Below are positions 25,761-33,509 of a stretch of 40,860 nucleotides of DNA, piece by piece (the stretch's first letter is position 1; each line of letters opens with the position of its first letter). The notes below the pieces were generated by a model, which saw nothing but the letters and a program-made list of their open reading frames with translations, was not told where the DNA came from and made no database searches. The translations under genes were made by a program, and so were the position numbers. Source of the DNA: Gammaproteobacteria bacterium (GTDB lineage Bacteria > Pseudomonadota > Gammaproteobacteria > Ga0077536); assembly GCA_030429865.1 (NCBI GenBank), contig JAUIFX010000016.1, forward strand, positions 1-40,860, read 5' to 3'.

Positions 25761-26690
25761 GGCGCGGCGGCGCCGGCCGGCGAGCACGCCGACAGCAGGC
25801 ACCAGCATCCACGCGGCTGCGGGCAGCGGTACGGCACTGACTTCGGCGAACGCGGCGGCGCCGATGTAGGCGTGCGCCGCGGCGGTCGGGTGCACCTCGT
25901 CCCACAGCAGGTAGCTGTCCGGGTCCGCGCACACCGTGTTGCCGTCGTAACACGGGTCGAACACGTTGGTGAAACCGAACAGCGCACCGCCGTTGCCAAG
26001 GGCATCGCCGATGAACGTCGCGAACAGGCCGTTGACGTCGAGGCGCATGAGGTTGAGCAGCGGGTTGCTCGCTTCGACACCGTCCAGCATCGTACCGACG
26101 GCGGCATTGAGCTGCACGAAAGGCGCGCCGATCTCGGGCAGATTGGGCACCAGGAAATTGCGCGCGCCGGAGGCGGCAAGACCGTTGATGACGTTCTCCA
26201 GGTTGGAGGCGGAGTTCGTCACGTCGTTGGCGAGCGCGTCGTTACCGCCTCCCCACACGACGTAGAGCGCGTCGGGATCGGCGACGCCGGCGACATCGTT
26301 CAGAAACAGTCCCGTCTGCACACCGAGATCGAGCGGCGCGAGCGGACCGGGCTGTCCACCAGTCCTGGCGCCACCCCAGGCGTAGTTGTTGCCGCCGCCG
26401 AAGGATGGCGAAACGGCGAGCCCGAGCGAACCCGCGAGATGTTCGACCCACACCGGGCCGTTCGAAAAGCGGCCGCTCGCGTACGGTGGCGGGTAAGCCA
26501 GCGCGCCGGCGCCCGCGGCCTCGTAGTTACCGGTTTCCGACAGGCTGTCGCCGAAGACGAAGATGTCCGAATAGGCGGCCATCGCCGCTTGTGCGGGCAT
26601 GCTGACAGCGAGCACCAGCGTAAGCGTCAGCGCGAGCCGGGAGAGGTGCGAAGCGAGGCGCGAGAAGGGCGCTTTCTCTTGGTTTGGCAT
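25755..26690 (-). CDS. SGNH/GDSL hydrolase with VPLPA-type PEP-CTERM tail
   Basis: A 311-residue secreted esterase or lipase-like enzyme. After a signal peptide (LALTLTLVLAVSMPAQAAMA), block I FVFGDSLSETGN holds the nucleophile Ser. Block III appears as VVWGGGNDAL, and block V, LLWDEVHPT, holds the catalytic Asp and His. The C-terminus AVPLPAAA, a hydrophobic stretch (WMLVPAVGVLAG) and RRRRAS form the sorting tail. GDSL enzymes with such tails are known in PEP-CTERM genomes and resemble autotransporter-type esterases. It is therefore probably displayed at the surface and acts on an ester in exopolysaccharide or on lipids. It is the only member of the local PEP-CTERM set with an evident catalytic site. 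The ribosome site is weak. Confidence 0.92.
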   Translation of the reverse strand: MPNQEKAPFSRLASHLSRLALTLTLVLAVSMPAQAAMAAYSDIFVFGDSLSETGNYEAAGAGALAYPPPYASGRFSNGPVWVEHLAGSLGLAVSPSFGGGNNYAWGGARTGGQPGPLAPLDLGVQTGLFLNDVAGVADPDALYVVWGGGNDALANDVTNSASNLENVINGLAASGARNFLVPNLPEIGAPFVQLNAAVGTMLDGVEASNPLLNLMRLDVNGLFATFIGDALGNGGALFGFTNVFDPCYDGNTVCADPDSYLLWDEVHPTAAAHAYIGAAAFAEVSAVPLPAAAWMLVPAVGVLAGRRRRAS

Positions 26691-26778
26691 GTCCGTGGTT
26701 TCCCTGCTTTTTCTCGGAGCGCCTAGATGGTCCGTGCCCGCGGGGGTGATTGCAAGGCATGCGGCCGCGGGAATTCGG

Positions 26779-26973
26779 AAATTCAGTACGGAAATTCCAG
26801 AAATTCAGTGACCAGAAATTCAGTGACAGTTACTGTATTAGCCAGCACCGCAGCGTCGGACGCACGAGCGAATCGTGCGCCAGTGCGGGGAAATACAGTT
26901 ACTGTCACCGAATAAGCCGAATCGTGCGCCAGTGCGGGAAATACAGTTACTGTCACCGAATTAGCGCACCGAA
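26779..26973. repeat. REPIN-like palindrome with partial copies on both sides
   Basis: The complete unit runs from 26816 to about 26914. It has the left end AAATTCAGTGACAGTTACTG, an inner segment with hairpin CGCACGA-GCGAA-TCGTGCG, and the right end GAAATACAGTTACTGTCACC. An outer CCGCA/TGCGG pair also brackets the hairpin. On the left lie three broken copies of the left end (starting at 26779, 26792 and 26801). On the right the last ~45 bases are repeated at a period of about 49 (26918-26963), and CACCGAATTAGCG is then doubled. It lies just after the stop of the PEP-CTERM gene at 26987. The ends match those of the RAYT element at 32.6 kb, so this is a nonautonomous relative. Confidence 0.9.
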
Positions 26974-26986
26974 TTAGCGCGGGCGC

Positions 26987-27649
26987 CTAGGCGCGCCGCC
27001 GACGAGAACCTGCAGCGGCCAGCGCGATTCCGAGCAGTGCGAGTGCACCGGGCTCGGGAACGTCGTTCGCTGCCTGCGTGTTCAGGACGACATTGTCGAT
27101 ATACTGGAACGGCGTGGCACCCAATCCACCCGTGGTAGTGAAATTGCGGCGCATCCGGAAACGAACCTCGTACGTTCCGGCGGCGACGGTGTCGTTGTAG
27201 CTCAGCGAACTACGGACGACGTCGCAGCATGCGGGCGAGCCAAAGTCGTGCGAATCCACCACGACGTTGTTGACCAGCAGTTCGAACAGCCCCCAGTCCG
27301 AGTTGCTGCCATTGAAATCCGTCGAGTCGAAGGCCGCGATATCGGCGGAGACGCTGAATGCACCCGCGCCGACGTTGACGCTCTGGTAGATGCCGCCACC
27401 ACTGTTACCGGGATTGCTGAGGTTGCCGACCTGGAACCTGGCTGCGAGCGATGCGCCACCGCCGGTGACGTCGAAGCTCGTGACCACCGGCGTGCCGGTC
27501 GTGCCGTTGCTCGTGGTGAACTGCGTCCAGCCGGAAAAATCACCGGTCTCGAAATCGCCGTTGATCAGCGTGGCCGACGCTCCGTCTGCAAGAAGCAGGG
27601 AGGCCGCGAGTGCCACGAGTGCAGCCCCGGTCTTCGTCCTTGTCACCAT
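26987..27649 (-). CDS. PEP-CTERM secreted protein (VPEP tail)
   Basis: A 220-residue exported protein. The signal peptide (GAALVALAASLLLADGASA) is followed by TLINGDFETGDFSGWTQF, a frequent opening of PEP-CTERM proteins with a carbohydrate-binding-like jelly roll. The middle is beta-rich with a CC pair (FGSPACCDVV). The tail is the canonical DVPEPGALALLGIALAAAGSRRRRA. This is the only perfect PEP motif in the set; most others are VPLP. The start at 27649 has AAGGA eight bases upstream; the track start at 27727 lies in an AT-rich promoter region (AAAATAGT, TTTTAAAA). The gene ends 14 bases from the repeat cluster at 26779-26973. Confidence 0.9.
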   Translation of the reverse strand: MVTRTKTGAALVALAASLLLADGASATLINGDFETGDFSGWTQFTTSNGTTGTPVVTSFDVTGGGASLAARFQVGNLSNPGNSGGGIYQSVNVGAGAFSVSADIAAFDSTDFNGSNSDWGLFELLVNNVVVDSHDFGSPACCDVVRSSLSYNDTVAAGTYEVRFRMRRNFTTTGGLGATPFQYIDNVVLNTQAANDVPEPGALALLGIALAAAGSRRRRA

Positions 27650-28116
27650 GGTGGAATCCTTCTGAATATTCGACACGGAGGCTGCCCTGCATTTTTCGGG
27701 CCGGAAATTCACTATTTTTAAAATCAATTAGTTATGATCTTCGAATGCGGATCATGGCTGCCACTATAAAATTTCTTGACGGTCGAGATGGTGGCGGTCG
27801 GCGCTACGCCCCGGGATCCCAGGTGAGGTCAACGATTTTTCCCGGCGCTTCATGGTGTTAGGCCAGTTGTAAAGTTCCTTGACGAGGGCTCCCTGGTGAC
27901 CTTGGCCGTGGTGCCGGATCTTGCCTTCTATCGGGCAACTTCGCCCGCATCGAACGGCGAAGCTTGGTGGCGTGACGCGTGGTGCTCGATCGGTCTGGCG
28001 GACAGGACCCCGGGGCCCGCATGCGCCCGGGCTATACGTCCTGGCCACGCCGGCCGGCGAGCACGCCGAGCGCCGGCACCATGATCCGCGCCGAAGCGGG
28101 CAGCGCCGGCCGTTGG
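27650..28116. other. 467-base gap with an AT-rich promoter-like part
   Basis: No gene is supported. The first 100 bases are clearly AT-richer than the rest of the window (ATTTTTAAAATCAATTAG at about 27714), fitting the promoter of the minus-strand PEP-CTERM gene. Two loosely similar pieces, TAAAATTTCTTGACGG near 27767 and TAAAGTTCCTTGACGA near 27870, lie about 100 bases apart in direct orientation; their meaning is unclear. Confidence 0.35.
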
Positions 28117-28770
28117 TTACCGAGCGTGTCGGCGCCCGAAGCCGGCCAGGCCCGCGAGACCCGCACCGAGCAGCCAGACACCCGCGGGCAGGGGCACCGG
28201 GTGCGGTTCGCGGTAGAGCCAGAAACCGACGATGTCCGCATTCTCCTGGTCGATGTCGGAGCGGTCATCGGTCTGCAGCTTGTCGAAGAACGGATTGTTG
28301 TCGATACGCCCGAGATAGGCACCGGTTGCCGGGTCCGGATCCTTGTCGCGCGTCCAGCCGAACACGCGCTCCTCGACACCGCCGAACAGCGCCGTGATGT
28401 GGAACACGCCGGTGTCGGGGCCGGGTCCATCGTTATCAATCAGTGCCGGCGCCCACGTGCTGTTGGCGATTTCGTACTCTTGCGGCTCGGCGGTGAAGAA
28501 GCCTGCTCCGCCGGAGAGTTCGTGGAACAGCGTGTTGAGGGTCGCGACGTTGGCCCAGCGCCAGCCGTCTAGATTGATGCCGCCCAGCGTGCCTGCGCAG
28601 ACACCGGTACCGACATCGCAGACCGGAACGACGTCGAACCACGTGAAACCGAGCGTGTCGGCTGGTTGCAGCCACTCGCGGCCCAACCCGTCAACGTAAG
28701 CGACGTCGGCACGAGCGACGAGCGGCAAGCTGACAACGAACGCGAGCAGTATGACGACAGGGCGTTTCAT
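28117..28770 (-). CDS. PEP-CTERM-type secreted protein (VPLPA tail)
   Basis: A 217-residue protein starting MKRPVVILLAFVVSLPLVARA, a clean signal peptide. The mature opening DVAYVDGLGREWLQPADTLGFTW is followed by a short Cys pair (VCDVGTGVCAG) and WRWANVATLNTLFHEL. This pattern recurs in small PEP-CTERM proteins whose role is unknown. The tail is PVPLPAGVWLLGAGLAGLAGFGRRHAR, close to the VPLPA-CTERM consensus. GGAGGAAACATCG before the ATG at 28770 fixes the start. It is upstream of the VPEP-tailed gene on the same strand but separated by 467 bases, so it is probably an independent transcript. Confidence 0.9.
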   Translation of the reverse strand: MKRPVVILLAFVVSLPLVARADVAYVDGLGREWLQPADTLGFTWFDVVPVCDVGTGVCAGTLGGINLDGWRWANVATLNTLFHELSGGAGFFTAEPQEYEIANSTWAPALIDNDGPGPDTGVFHITALFGGVEERVFGWTRDKDPDPATGAYLGRIDNNPFFDKLQTDDRSDIDQENADIVGFWLYREPHPVPLPAGVWLLGAGLAGLAGFGRRHAR

Positions 28771-28988
28771 CGATGTTTCCTCCGGCAACAGGTGTCGAAC
28801 CCGAACGATGGTTGCTTGTATGCCGAGAGCTTATCCCTGCGCGCGCGACGAAGTCGACGCGCCGGCGGGACGACAAGTTGCTCCACGTCAATTCTTCGGA
28901 CGCTATGCCGTTGCCGCAATGTTTGTTTGCAATGATCGACGGCGATACGGGTGCCGCGCGAGGAAGCGACCTTGGCGCCTGGAGCTGG

Positions 28989-29566
28989 CTACTGCGGCCG
29001 TCGTCTGCGCGAGACTGCCGCCGCGGCCCCCGAGCCCGCGATCAGCATCAAATTCAGTGACAGTAACTGTATTTGCTAGCACCGCAGCGTCGGAGGTACG
29101 AGCGAATCGTGCGCCAGTGCGGGAAATACAGTTACTGTCACCGAATAAGCGCAAGCAGCCCGCCGACCCGCAGGATGGCATACGTCTGGCCGAGATCCAG
29201 CGTGTGCGGCGGGATCATTTCGATATCGGGCGTGCCGCCGCTGAGACACACGTTTCCCGTGACGTCATAGAAATCGTGCTCGGAACCCTGGGCGAGCCCT
29301 GCGAGCTCCACCGCCAGCGAGCCGACGTTGCCGAGCCAATAGTCGCCATTGATCGTATCGACGTTCAGCACGCCGCCAGGCAACTCGAACCTGCCGCCCG
29401 GGTGGACGTCGACCTGGACGGCGCTGAGCGCCCCCCTGACGAGCGCGAGCGTTCCCGCGTTGACCTGCACATCACCGAAGAACGTGCTGTCGCTGGTGTC
29501 GGCGGCTACCTCGTTGGGCAGGCCACCGATGTCCACTGGCCGCCCATGCATGTGCGACGGTCGCAC
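28989..29566 (-). pseudogene. PEP-CTERM gene broken by a REPIN
   Basis: Two remnants of one gene flank the repeat at 29050-29148. The upstream part (29566 down to 29138) encodes a beta-helix or autotransporter-like segment (VDTINGDYWLGNVGSLAVEL, then DLGQTYAILRVGG) and runs into a stop inside the repeat. The downstream part (about 29064 to 28989), in another frame, encodes LMLIAGSGAAAAVSRRRRPQ and a stop, which is a PEP-CTERM helix with its Arg cluster. The VPLP-like motif and any linker between them are missing, so a deletion accompanied the insertion or followed it. The upstream part also lacks a signal peptide and so is truncated at its 5' end. Confidence 0.72.
29050..29148. repeat. REPIN-like palindrome, second copy
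   Basis: This ~98-base element has the same ends and inner segment as the one at 26816-26914. The left end here reads GTGACAGTAACTGTATTT, so with its right end GAAATACAGTTACTGTCACC it forms a nearly perfect long inverted repeat. The inner hairpin is GGTACGA-GCGAA-TCGTGCG; relative to the first copy one arm has changed, but a T-G wobble keeps part of the stem. The copies agree at most other positions, so they are recent relatives. It interrupts a PEP-CTERM gene. Confidence 0.9.
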
Positions 29567-29672
29567 GACGGTTGCGCCGCTGCGTGGTGTGGTCGCGATA
29601 TCACGGCGCCGTTGGGCACTTGTACCCGTTATCGGACAACTTCGTCACCACGGCGACGTTCGGAAGGGGCGT

Positions 29673-30518
29673 TCAGCCAGACACCACCGCGCGCCGTCGC
29701 CGCAGACCAAGCAGCGCGGCGGCGGATGCGAACAGCCATAGCGGGGCCGGCAGTGGAACGGGCGCGATGCCGGCGCGCAATGCCTCGGGTGCGAGTGGCG
29801 GCGGTTCGATCGTGAGCGGGTCCTCGAATTCGAACGCGACAACTTCGGCGTAGTCGTCGATTGCCGCGATGATGTCCAGTTGGTACGCGAATTCGACCGT
29901 CTGCCCCGGGTTGAGCGTACCGAGGGCAACGCTTTGGAAACTGAACGGAATGTTGACGCGCCAGCCGAGCGATGGATCGCGGACCGCGCCGATGTCAGCG
30001 CCGAACGTCGTGAAGCCGGGGTGCCCGGCGGCGTCGTCGCCGGTCAAGCCGATGCCTGTTTGAAACACGATGTCGGCGTCGACGCTGAGCGTCAGCTGCA
30101 GATGGAGCGTCGACAAGGGGCCGGCGAGGAAGCTCAGTTCGCCACCGTCGATGATGAAATTGGCCTCGGCATCGCGCGGGCCGCCAAACGGCGGCGTGCT
30201 GACGTCGGCTTCGATGAGTACCTGCGCCCGGAGCTCCCCGCGGGTGAATATCGTGCCGCTTACCCCGTAGTTGCCGAATTCGCCGACGGAGCCGATGGCG
30301 TTGTATCCGGGACCGGCAATCGATGCGATCAATGCGCGGTTGATGTCGGCTTCCGTTGCGCCATCGATCCTGTCGCTATCCACGATGCTGTCACCGAATA
30401 CAGCCGGGTCGGGATCGAATTCGAGGAAGACTTGTTGACTGATAGCGGCCGCACTCGAATCGGCAAACAACAGCCCAGCGATAACTGCACCGACGATGCA
30501 TCCTGGTCGCGCGCTCAT
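29673..30518 (-). CDS. PEP-CTERM-type secreted protein (VPLPAP tail)
   Basis: A 281-residue exported protein. The signal peptide (GCIVGAVIAGLLFADSSAAA) is followed by a long beta-rich body without Cys in the mature part and without recognised domains; SQQVFLEFDPDPAVFGDSIVDSDRIDGATEADINRA near its start suggests a regulated or metal-binding acidic region. The tail is APVPLPAPLWLFASAAALLGLRRRRAVVSG. AAGGAGGTTCTT directly upstream of the ATG at 30518 is one of the strongest ribosome sites in the window and rules out the track start at 30788. It is divergent from the gene at 30901. Function is not known. Confidence 0.88.
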   Translation of the reverse strand: MSARPGCIVGAVIAGLLFADSSAAAISQQVFLEFDPDPAVFGDSIVDSDRIDGATEADINRALIASIAGPGYNAIGSVGEFGNYGVSGTIFTRGELRAQVLIEADVSTPPFGGPRDAEANFIIDGGELSFLAGPLSTLHLQLTLSVDADIVFQTGIGLTGDDAAGHPGFTTFGADIGAVRDPSLGWRVNIPFSFQSVALGTLNPGQTVEFAYQLDIIAAIDDYAEVVAFEFEDPLTIEPPPLAPEALRAGIAPVPLPAPLWLFASAAALLGLRRRRAVVSG

Positions 30519-30900
30519 AAGAACCTCCTTGTAGACGGAACTGGCCGCGGATCCCTGCATGCCTTCGGCCATCGGATACGCGATCGCCGCTCGTGAATAC
30601 AAGCAGGGTGCGGGCACGGCGTGCGCTTTGCTTCGCCGGCCCCAGTTGAACCTAGCGAAAGCGTGCGGGGCGCGATAGCACGGCGCGGGAGAAATGTGCG
30701 CGACTTCCGCATTCGCTCGTGCACCGACGCACGGGTGAGTCGGTGGCTGTGCACGCGGGACATAGCCCGGCGCGCCACGGGCGAGCACGGCGCCGAGGTG
30801 CGCTGAATCTACCTTCCCGTGAAGTATTTCCGGGCAGGCAGCCGGCGCGCTGGTGGTATGATTATAACTATCGAGCGCGGTTCACACGGAGGGGCCAACG
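30519..30900. other. 382-base divergent promoter region between two PEP-CTERM genes
   Basis: No gene is supported. Close to the plus-strand gene, TATGATTATAACTATCG (about 30857-30873) is the only AT-rich patch and could hold the -10 element of the gene at 30901; its -35 partner is not clear. No RAYT-type repeat occurs here. Confidence 0.35.
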
Positions 30901-31734
30901 ATGCGTGAACGAACGAAGTGCGCCGCGTGCGCCGCGGTACTCGGAAGCGCGCTGCTCGCTGCCGGCGGCGCTGCGGCGGCCGTGCAGGCGACGGCACAGG
31001 GAACCGTATGGGGCACGGTGAACGGAACGCCGGTGCTGCTGGACGTGCTCGACATCGCAGTGCTCCCCGACACCCACGCGTCCGTCGACGACACCCTCGT
31101 CCAGGACGGGTTCACGTTCGACTTCGAGGCCTCGGCCGATTTCGCGACCGGCCTGCTCAAGGTCCGTACGGTCGCTTCCACGAGCGCCAGCGCGAGCGGC
31201 TCGGCGGACGCGACGTCCGGCTCGGGTCTGCCGACGGCGTTCGCTCGCCTCGTCGAGCAGCTGACCTTCACGCCGTCGAACGCAGACCCGTATACCGTCA
31301 CCGTCACGATGACCTCGGACGGGACCTACACGCTGGATCCCACGACAGCCTTCGGCTGGGGCAACGCCCAACTTTCGCTCACCGTGGACGGCAGTACCCA
31401 GAACGACTTCGACCAGGTCGACATCCTCCCGGCCACGGGCCTCATCGTCGAGACGCTGACTACCGAGCTACAGCTGCAGGGCACGCGAACCGTGAACCTG
31501 TTCGCGCAGCTCGCCGGGCAGTTCGACAGCATCGCCGGCCCGAACGCGTTTTCCGCCTTCGAGTTCGGGAACTCGGCCCAGCTCGCGCTGAACGTCCCGG
31601 CATCGGTGAACGTCACCAGCGGCAGCGGTGTGTTCTTGACCGCGGTGGTGCCGCTTCCGCCCGCTCTGCCGCTGCTCGCCGTCGCGCTTACCGTGTGCGC
31701 GCGGCGCCGCCGCCAGACCGAAGGCGCAGCGTAA
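30901..31734 (+). CDS. PEP-CTERM-type secreted protein (VPLPP tail)
   Basis: A 277-residue exported protein. The signal peptide contains three Cys (CAACAAVLGSALLAAGGAAAA). The body is beta-rich and Ser/Thr/Ala-rich, for example TVASTSASASGSADATSGSG, with no recognised domain. The tail is VVPLPPALPLLAVALTVCARRRRQTEGAA, with the Arg cluster followed by seven extra residues. CGGAGGGGCCAACG precedes the ATG. Surface display through an exosortase is expected from the tail; nothing in the sequence points to an enzyme. Confidence 0.87.
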   Translation: MRERTKCAACAAVLGSALLAAGGAAAAVQATAQGTVWGTVNGTPVLLDVLDIAVLPDTHASVDDTLVQDGFTFDFEASADFATGLLKVRTVASTSASASGSADATSGSGLPTAFARLVEQLTFTPSNADPYTVTVTMTSDGTYTLDPTTAFGWGNAQLSLTVDGSTQNDFDQVDILPATGLIVETLTTELQLQGTRTVNLFAQLAGQFDSIAGPNAFSAFEFGNSAQLALNVPASVNVTSGSGVFLTAVVPLPPALPLLAVALTVCARRRRQTEGAA

Positions 31735-32167
31735 GTGTCAGCTCTTGCTTTTCGCCTGGGTGCCGCAGCCCGCGTCGAACCGCAGTGATTGAGGGCGTTG
31801 CGCTTCTGCCCGCATGGACTGCCGGGAAGGTTTCCTGATGCCACGTCCCTCGCGCTTGACTTGTGACCGCTAGTAGCGCCCGGAGGCTGCGGAAAATCAG
31901 TGATTGCTTCGGTTCGCCCGGCTCCCGAGTTGATCGAATCGTGTGTGCAGCCCGCAAGGAGCGGGCAAAGGGCAAGACCCGACACCACACGCGAACTCCC
32001 GAGGCGCGTGCACAGCACTCGCTGGCCCGGTGGCATAATCCCCGTAGCGCGCAGCGTCACAATGTGGTTGTCTCGACCTTCGCGCCCGCGATGCGCCAGC
32101 GTCGGACCCTTTGCCATTTGTGCACGCGGCGCGAGTCGCCATGAACCTGCACAGGAGACTCTTCAGC
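31735..32167. other. 433-base gap without a gene
   Basis: It carries the upstream region of the His-rich protein gene. Frames in the ORF track that cover it on both strands have no motifs or ribosome sites. No terminator hairpin or RAYT-type repeat was seen. Confidence 0.4.
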
Positions 32168-32518
32168 ATGACTAATACTTTTTCGTCATCCGCCACGCTC
32201 GGTGCGTTATTGGTGGCCACTGTATTCACGGTGGCGGCACCTTCGGTCCTCGCGGCAAATAACGACGCCACTTCGGCGCCCCACGCGACGGTCCACGATC
32301 ACCATCACGGGCAGGATGGTCACATCGACGAGCACGCACACCACCACGGCAGCGACGGCCATGCCGACGAGCATGAGCACCACCACGGTGACGACGGTCA
32401 CGCTGATGAGCACGAGCACCACCATGGCAGTGATGGCCACGCCGATGAGCACGAGCATCATCACGACGATCCGCCCGGCGGACACGAAGACCATCACCAT
32501 CACGCCGACGACGCCTGA
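32168..32518 (+). CDS. Secreted histidine-rich protein with 13-residue repeats
   Basis: A 116-residue protein. A signal peptide (LGALLVATVFTVAAPSVLAANN) is followed by a mature part made almost wholly of His, Asp, Glu and Gly. The unit GHADEHEHHHGDD, 13 residues or 39 bases, is repeated about four times with small changes, and the protein ends in HHHHADDA. A chain like this should bind Zn, Ni, Cu or Co in the periplasm, as a buffer or metallochaperone; this is inferred from composition. AGGAG lies ten bases before the ATG at 32168; ATGs at 32111 and 32141 are possible but would lengthen the signal peptide. No metal transporter is adjacent. It lies immediately upstream of the RAYT element. Confidence 0.8.
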   Translation: MTNTFSSSATLGALLVATVFTVAAPSVLAANNDATSAPHATVHDHHHGQDGHIDEHAHHHGSDGHADEHEHHHGDDGHADEHEHHHGSDGHADEHEHHHDDPPGGHEDHHHHADDA

Positions 32519-32610
32519 TCGCCCGCGACGGCCCCAATCGCGCGCAACCAGCAGAGGGGCGCTGCCGTGTGCCGCGGCGGAGGTTACGGGGCCGACCAAA
32601 TTCGATCTCC

Positions 32611-33393
32611 GAATTCGGTGACAGTTACTGAATTTCCAACAGCTGGATGAAGGCGGGTATAGACTGAGCCCGTGCCGCATATCACACGGAGGTGATGGCA
32701 TGAGCAGGATCGCCCGAGTCGTGGTGGCGGGGTTGCCCCACCACGTGACGCAACGAGGCAACCGTCGGCAGACGACGTTCTTCGAGCCGTCGGACTATCG
32801 GACCTATCTGTCGATGCTTGCTGTCGCTTGCCGGCGGGCGGGGACGCGTGTCTGGGCGTATTGTCTGATGCCCAATCACGTACATCTCGTCCTGGTGCCG
32901 TCAGCGGAGGATGGCCTGCGGGCCCCCTTGAGTGGTACGCACCGCCGTTACGCCGAGGGCATCAACCGCCGCTTCGGATGGCGAGGCCACCTTTGGCAGG
33001 AGCGCTTTCACTCGTTTCCGATGGACGAAGGATACTTGCTGGCCACGGTTCGCTACGTCGAACGTAACCCGGTAGCGGCGCGCCTCACGCGCACGGCGGC
33101 GCAATGGCCGTGGTCGAGCGCACGAGCGCACCTCGCGGGGCGTGACGACGAGTTGGTGGAAGTCGGCCCCATGCTGGAACGCATCAACGATTGGGCGGCC
33201 TACCTTGCACAGACACCCGGCTCGGAAACACTGGAGGTGATTGCCCGTCACACCCGAACCGGCCGGCCGCTGGGTGAGGGAGAATTCGTGGCGCACCTCG
33301 AGCGGCGCCTGCAGCGGCCGTTAGCGCCGCAGCGCCGTGGGCGCAAGCCGACGGTGCGCGATTGAGGGAAATACAGTTACTGTCACCGAATAT
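32611..33393 (+). mobile_element. RAYT element, complete copy with inverted REP ends
   Basis: The 783-base element begins with GAATTCGGTGACAGTTACTG and ends with GGGAAATACAGTTACTGTCA plus CCGAATA. The reverse complement of the right end matches the left end at about 24 of 27 positions, so the ends are inverted. Between the left end and the gene lies a ~65-base leader containing GGGTATAGACTGAGCCCG. The transposase stop codon directly abuts the right end. A near-identical leader and gene start recur at 40718-40860, and shortened derivatives occur at 36.5 and 39.2-39.7 kb, so this is a repeated family and not a single domesticated RAYT locus. Confidence 0.87.
32700..33365 (+). CDS. REP-associated tyrosine transposase (RAYT, Y1/HUH family)
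   Basis: A 221-residue Y1 transposase. The N-terminus is VAGLPHHVTQRGNRRQTTFF, the RAYT signature. The HUH metal-binding motif is in MPNHVHLV (about residue 60), and the catalytic Tyr is in VRYVERNPVAARL (about residue 118), followed by WPWSSARAHL. Such enzymes cut and rejoin single-stranded DNA at REP hairpins and are thought to spread REP/REPIN elements. All catalytic residues are present, so the protein is probably functional. The last ~57 residues (from DWAAYLAQTPG) are the part preserved in the shortened derivatives. CGGAGGTGATGGC precedes the ATG. Confidence 0.95.
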   Translation: MSRIARVVVAGLPHHVTQRGNRRQTTFFEPSDYRTYLSMLAVACRRAGTRVWAYCLMPNHVHLVLVPSAEDGLRAPLSGTHRRYAEGINRRFGWRGHLWQERFHSFPMDEGYLLATVRYVERNPVAARLTRTAAQWPWSSARAHLAGRDDELVEVGPMLERINDWAAYLAQTPGSETLEVIARHTRTGRPLGEGEFVAHLERRLQRPLAPQRRGRKPTVRD

Positions 33394-33509
33394 CCCGCGA
33401 ATGTCGCGTGCCCTACAATGTGAACGGCTTCGCAGCGGAGTGGCGCCGATGCGTGTCCACTCTGTCAGCGGGTAAGATGGATATCGGCAAACTGCCAGGG
33501 AGACACGAC

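Noticed and set aside
27767-27890. Two similar TTGACG-containing pieces, possible insertion-sequence ends
   Set aside because: The match is short and in direct, not inverted, orientation, and no transposase fragment lies between them.
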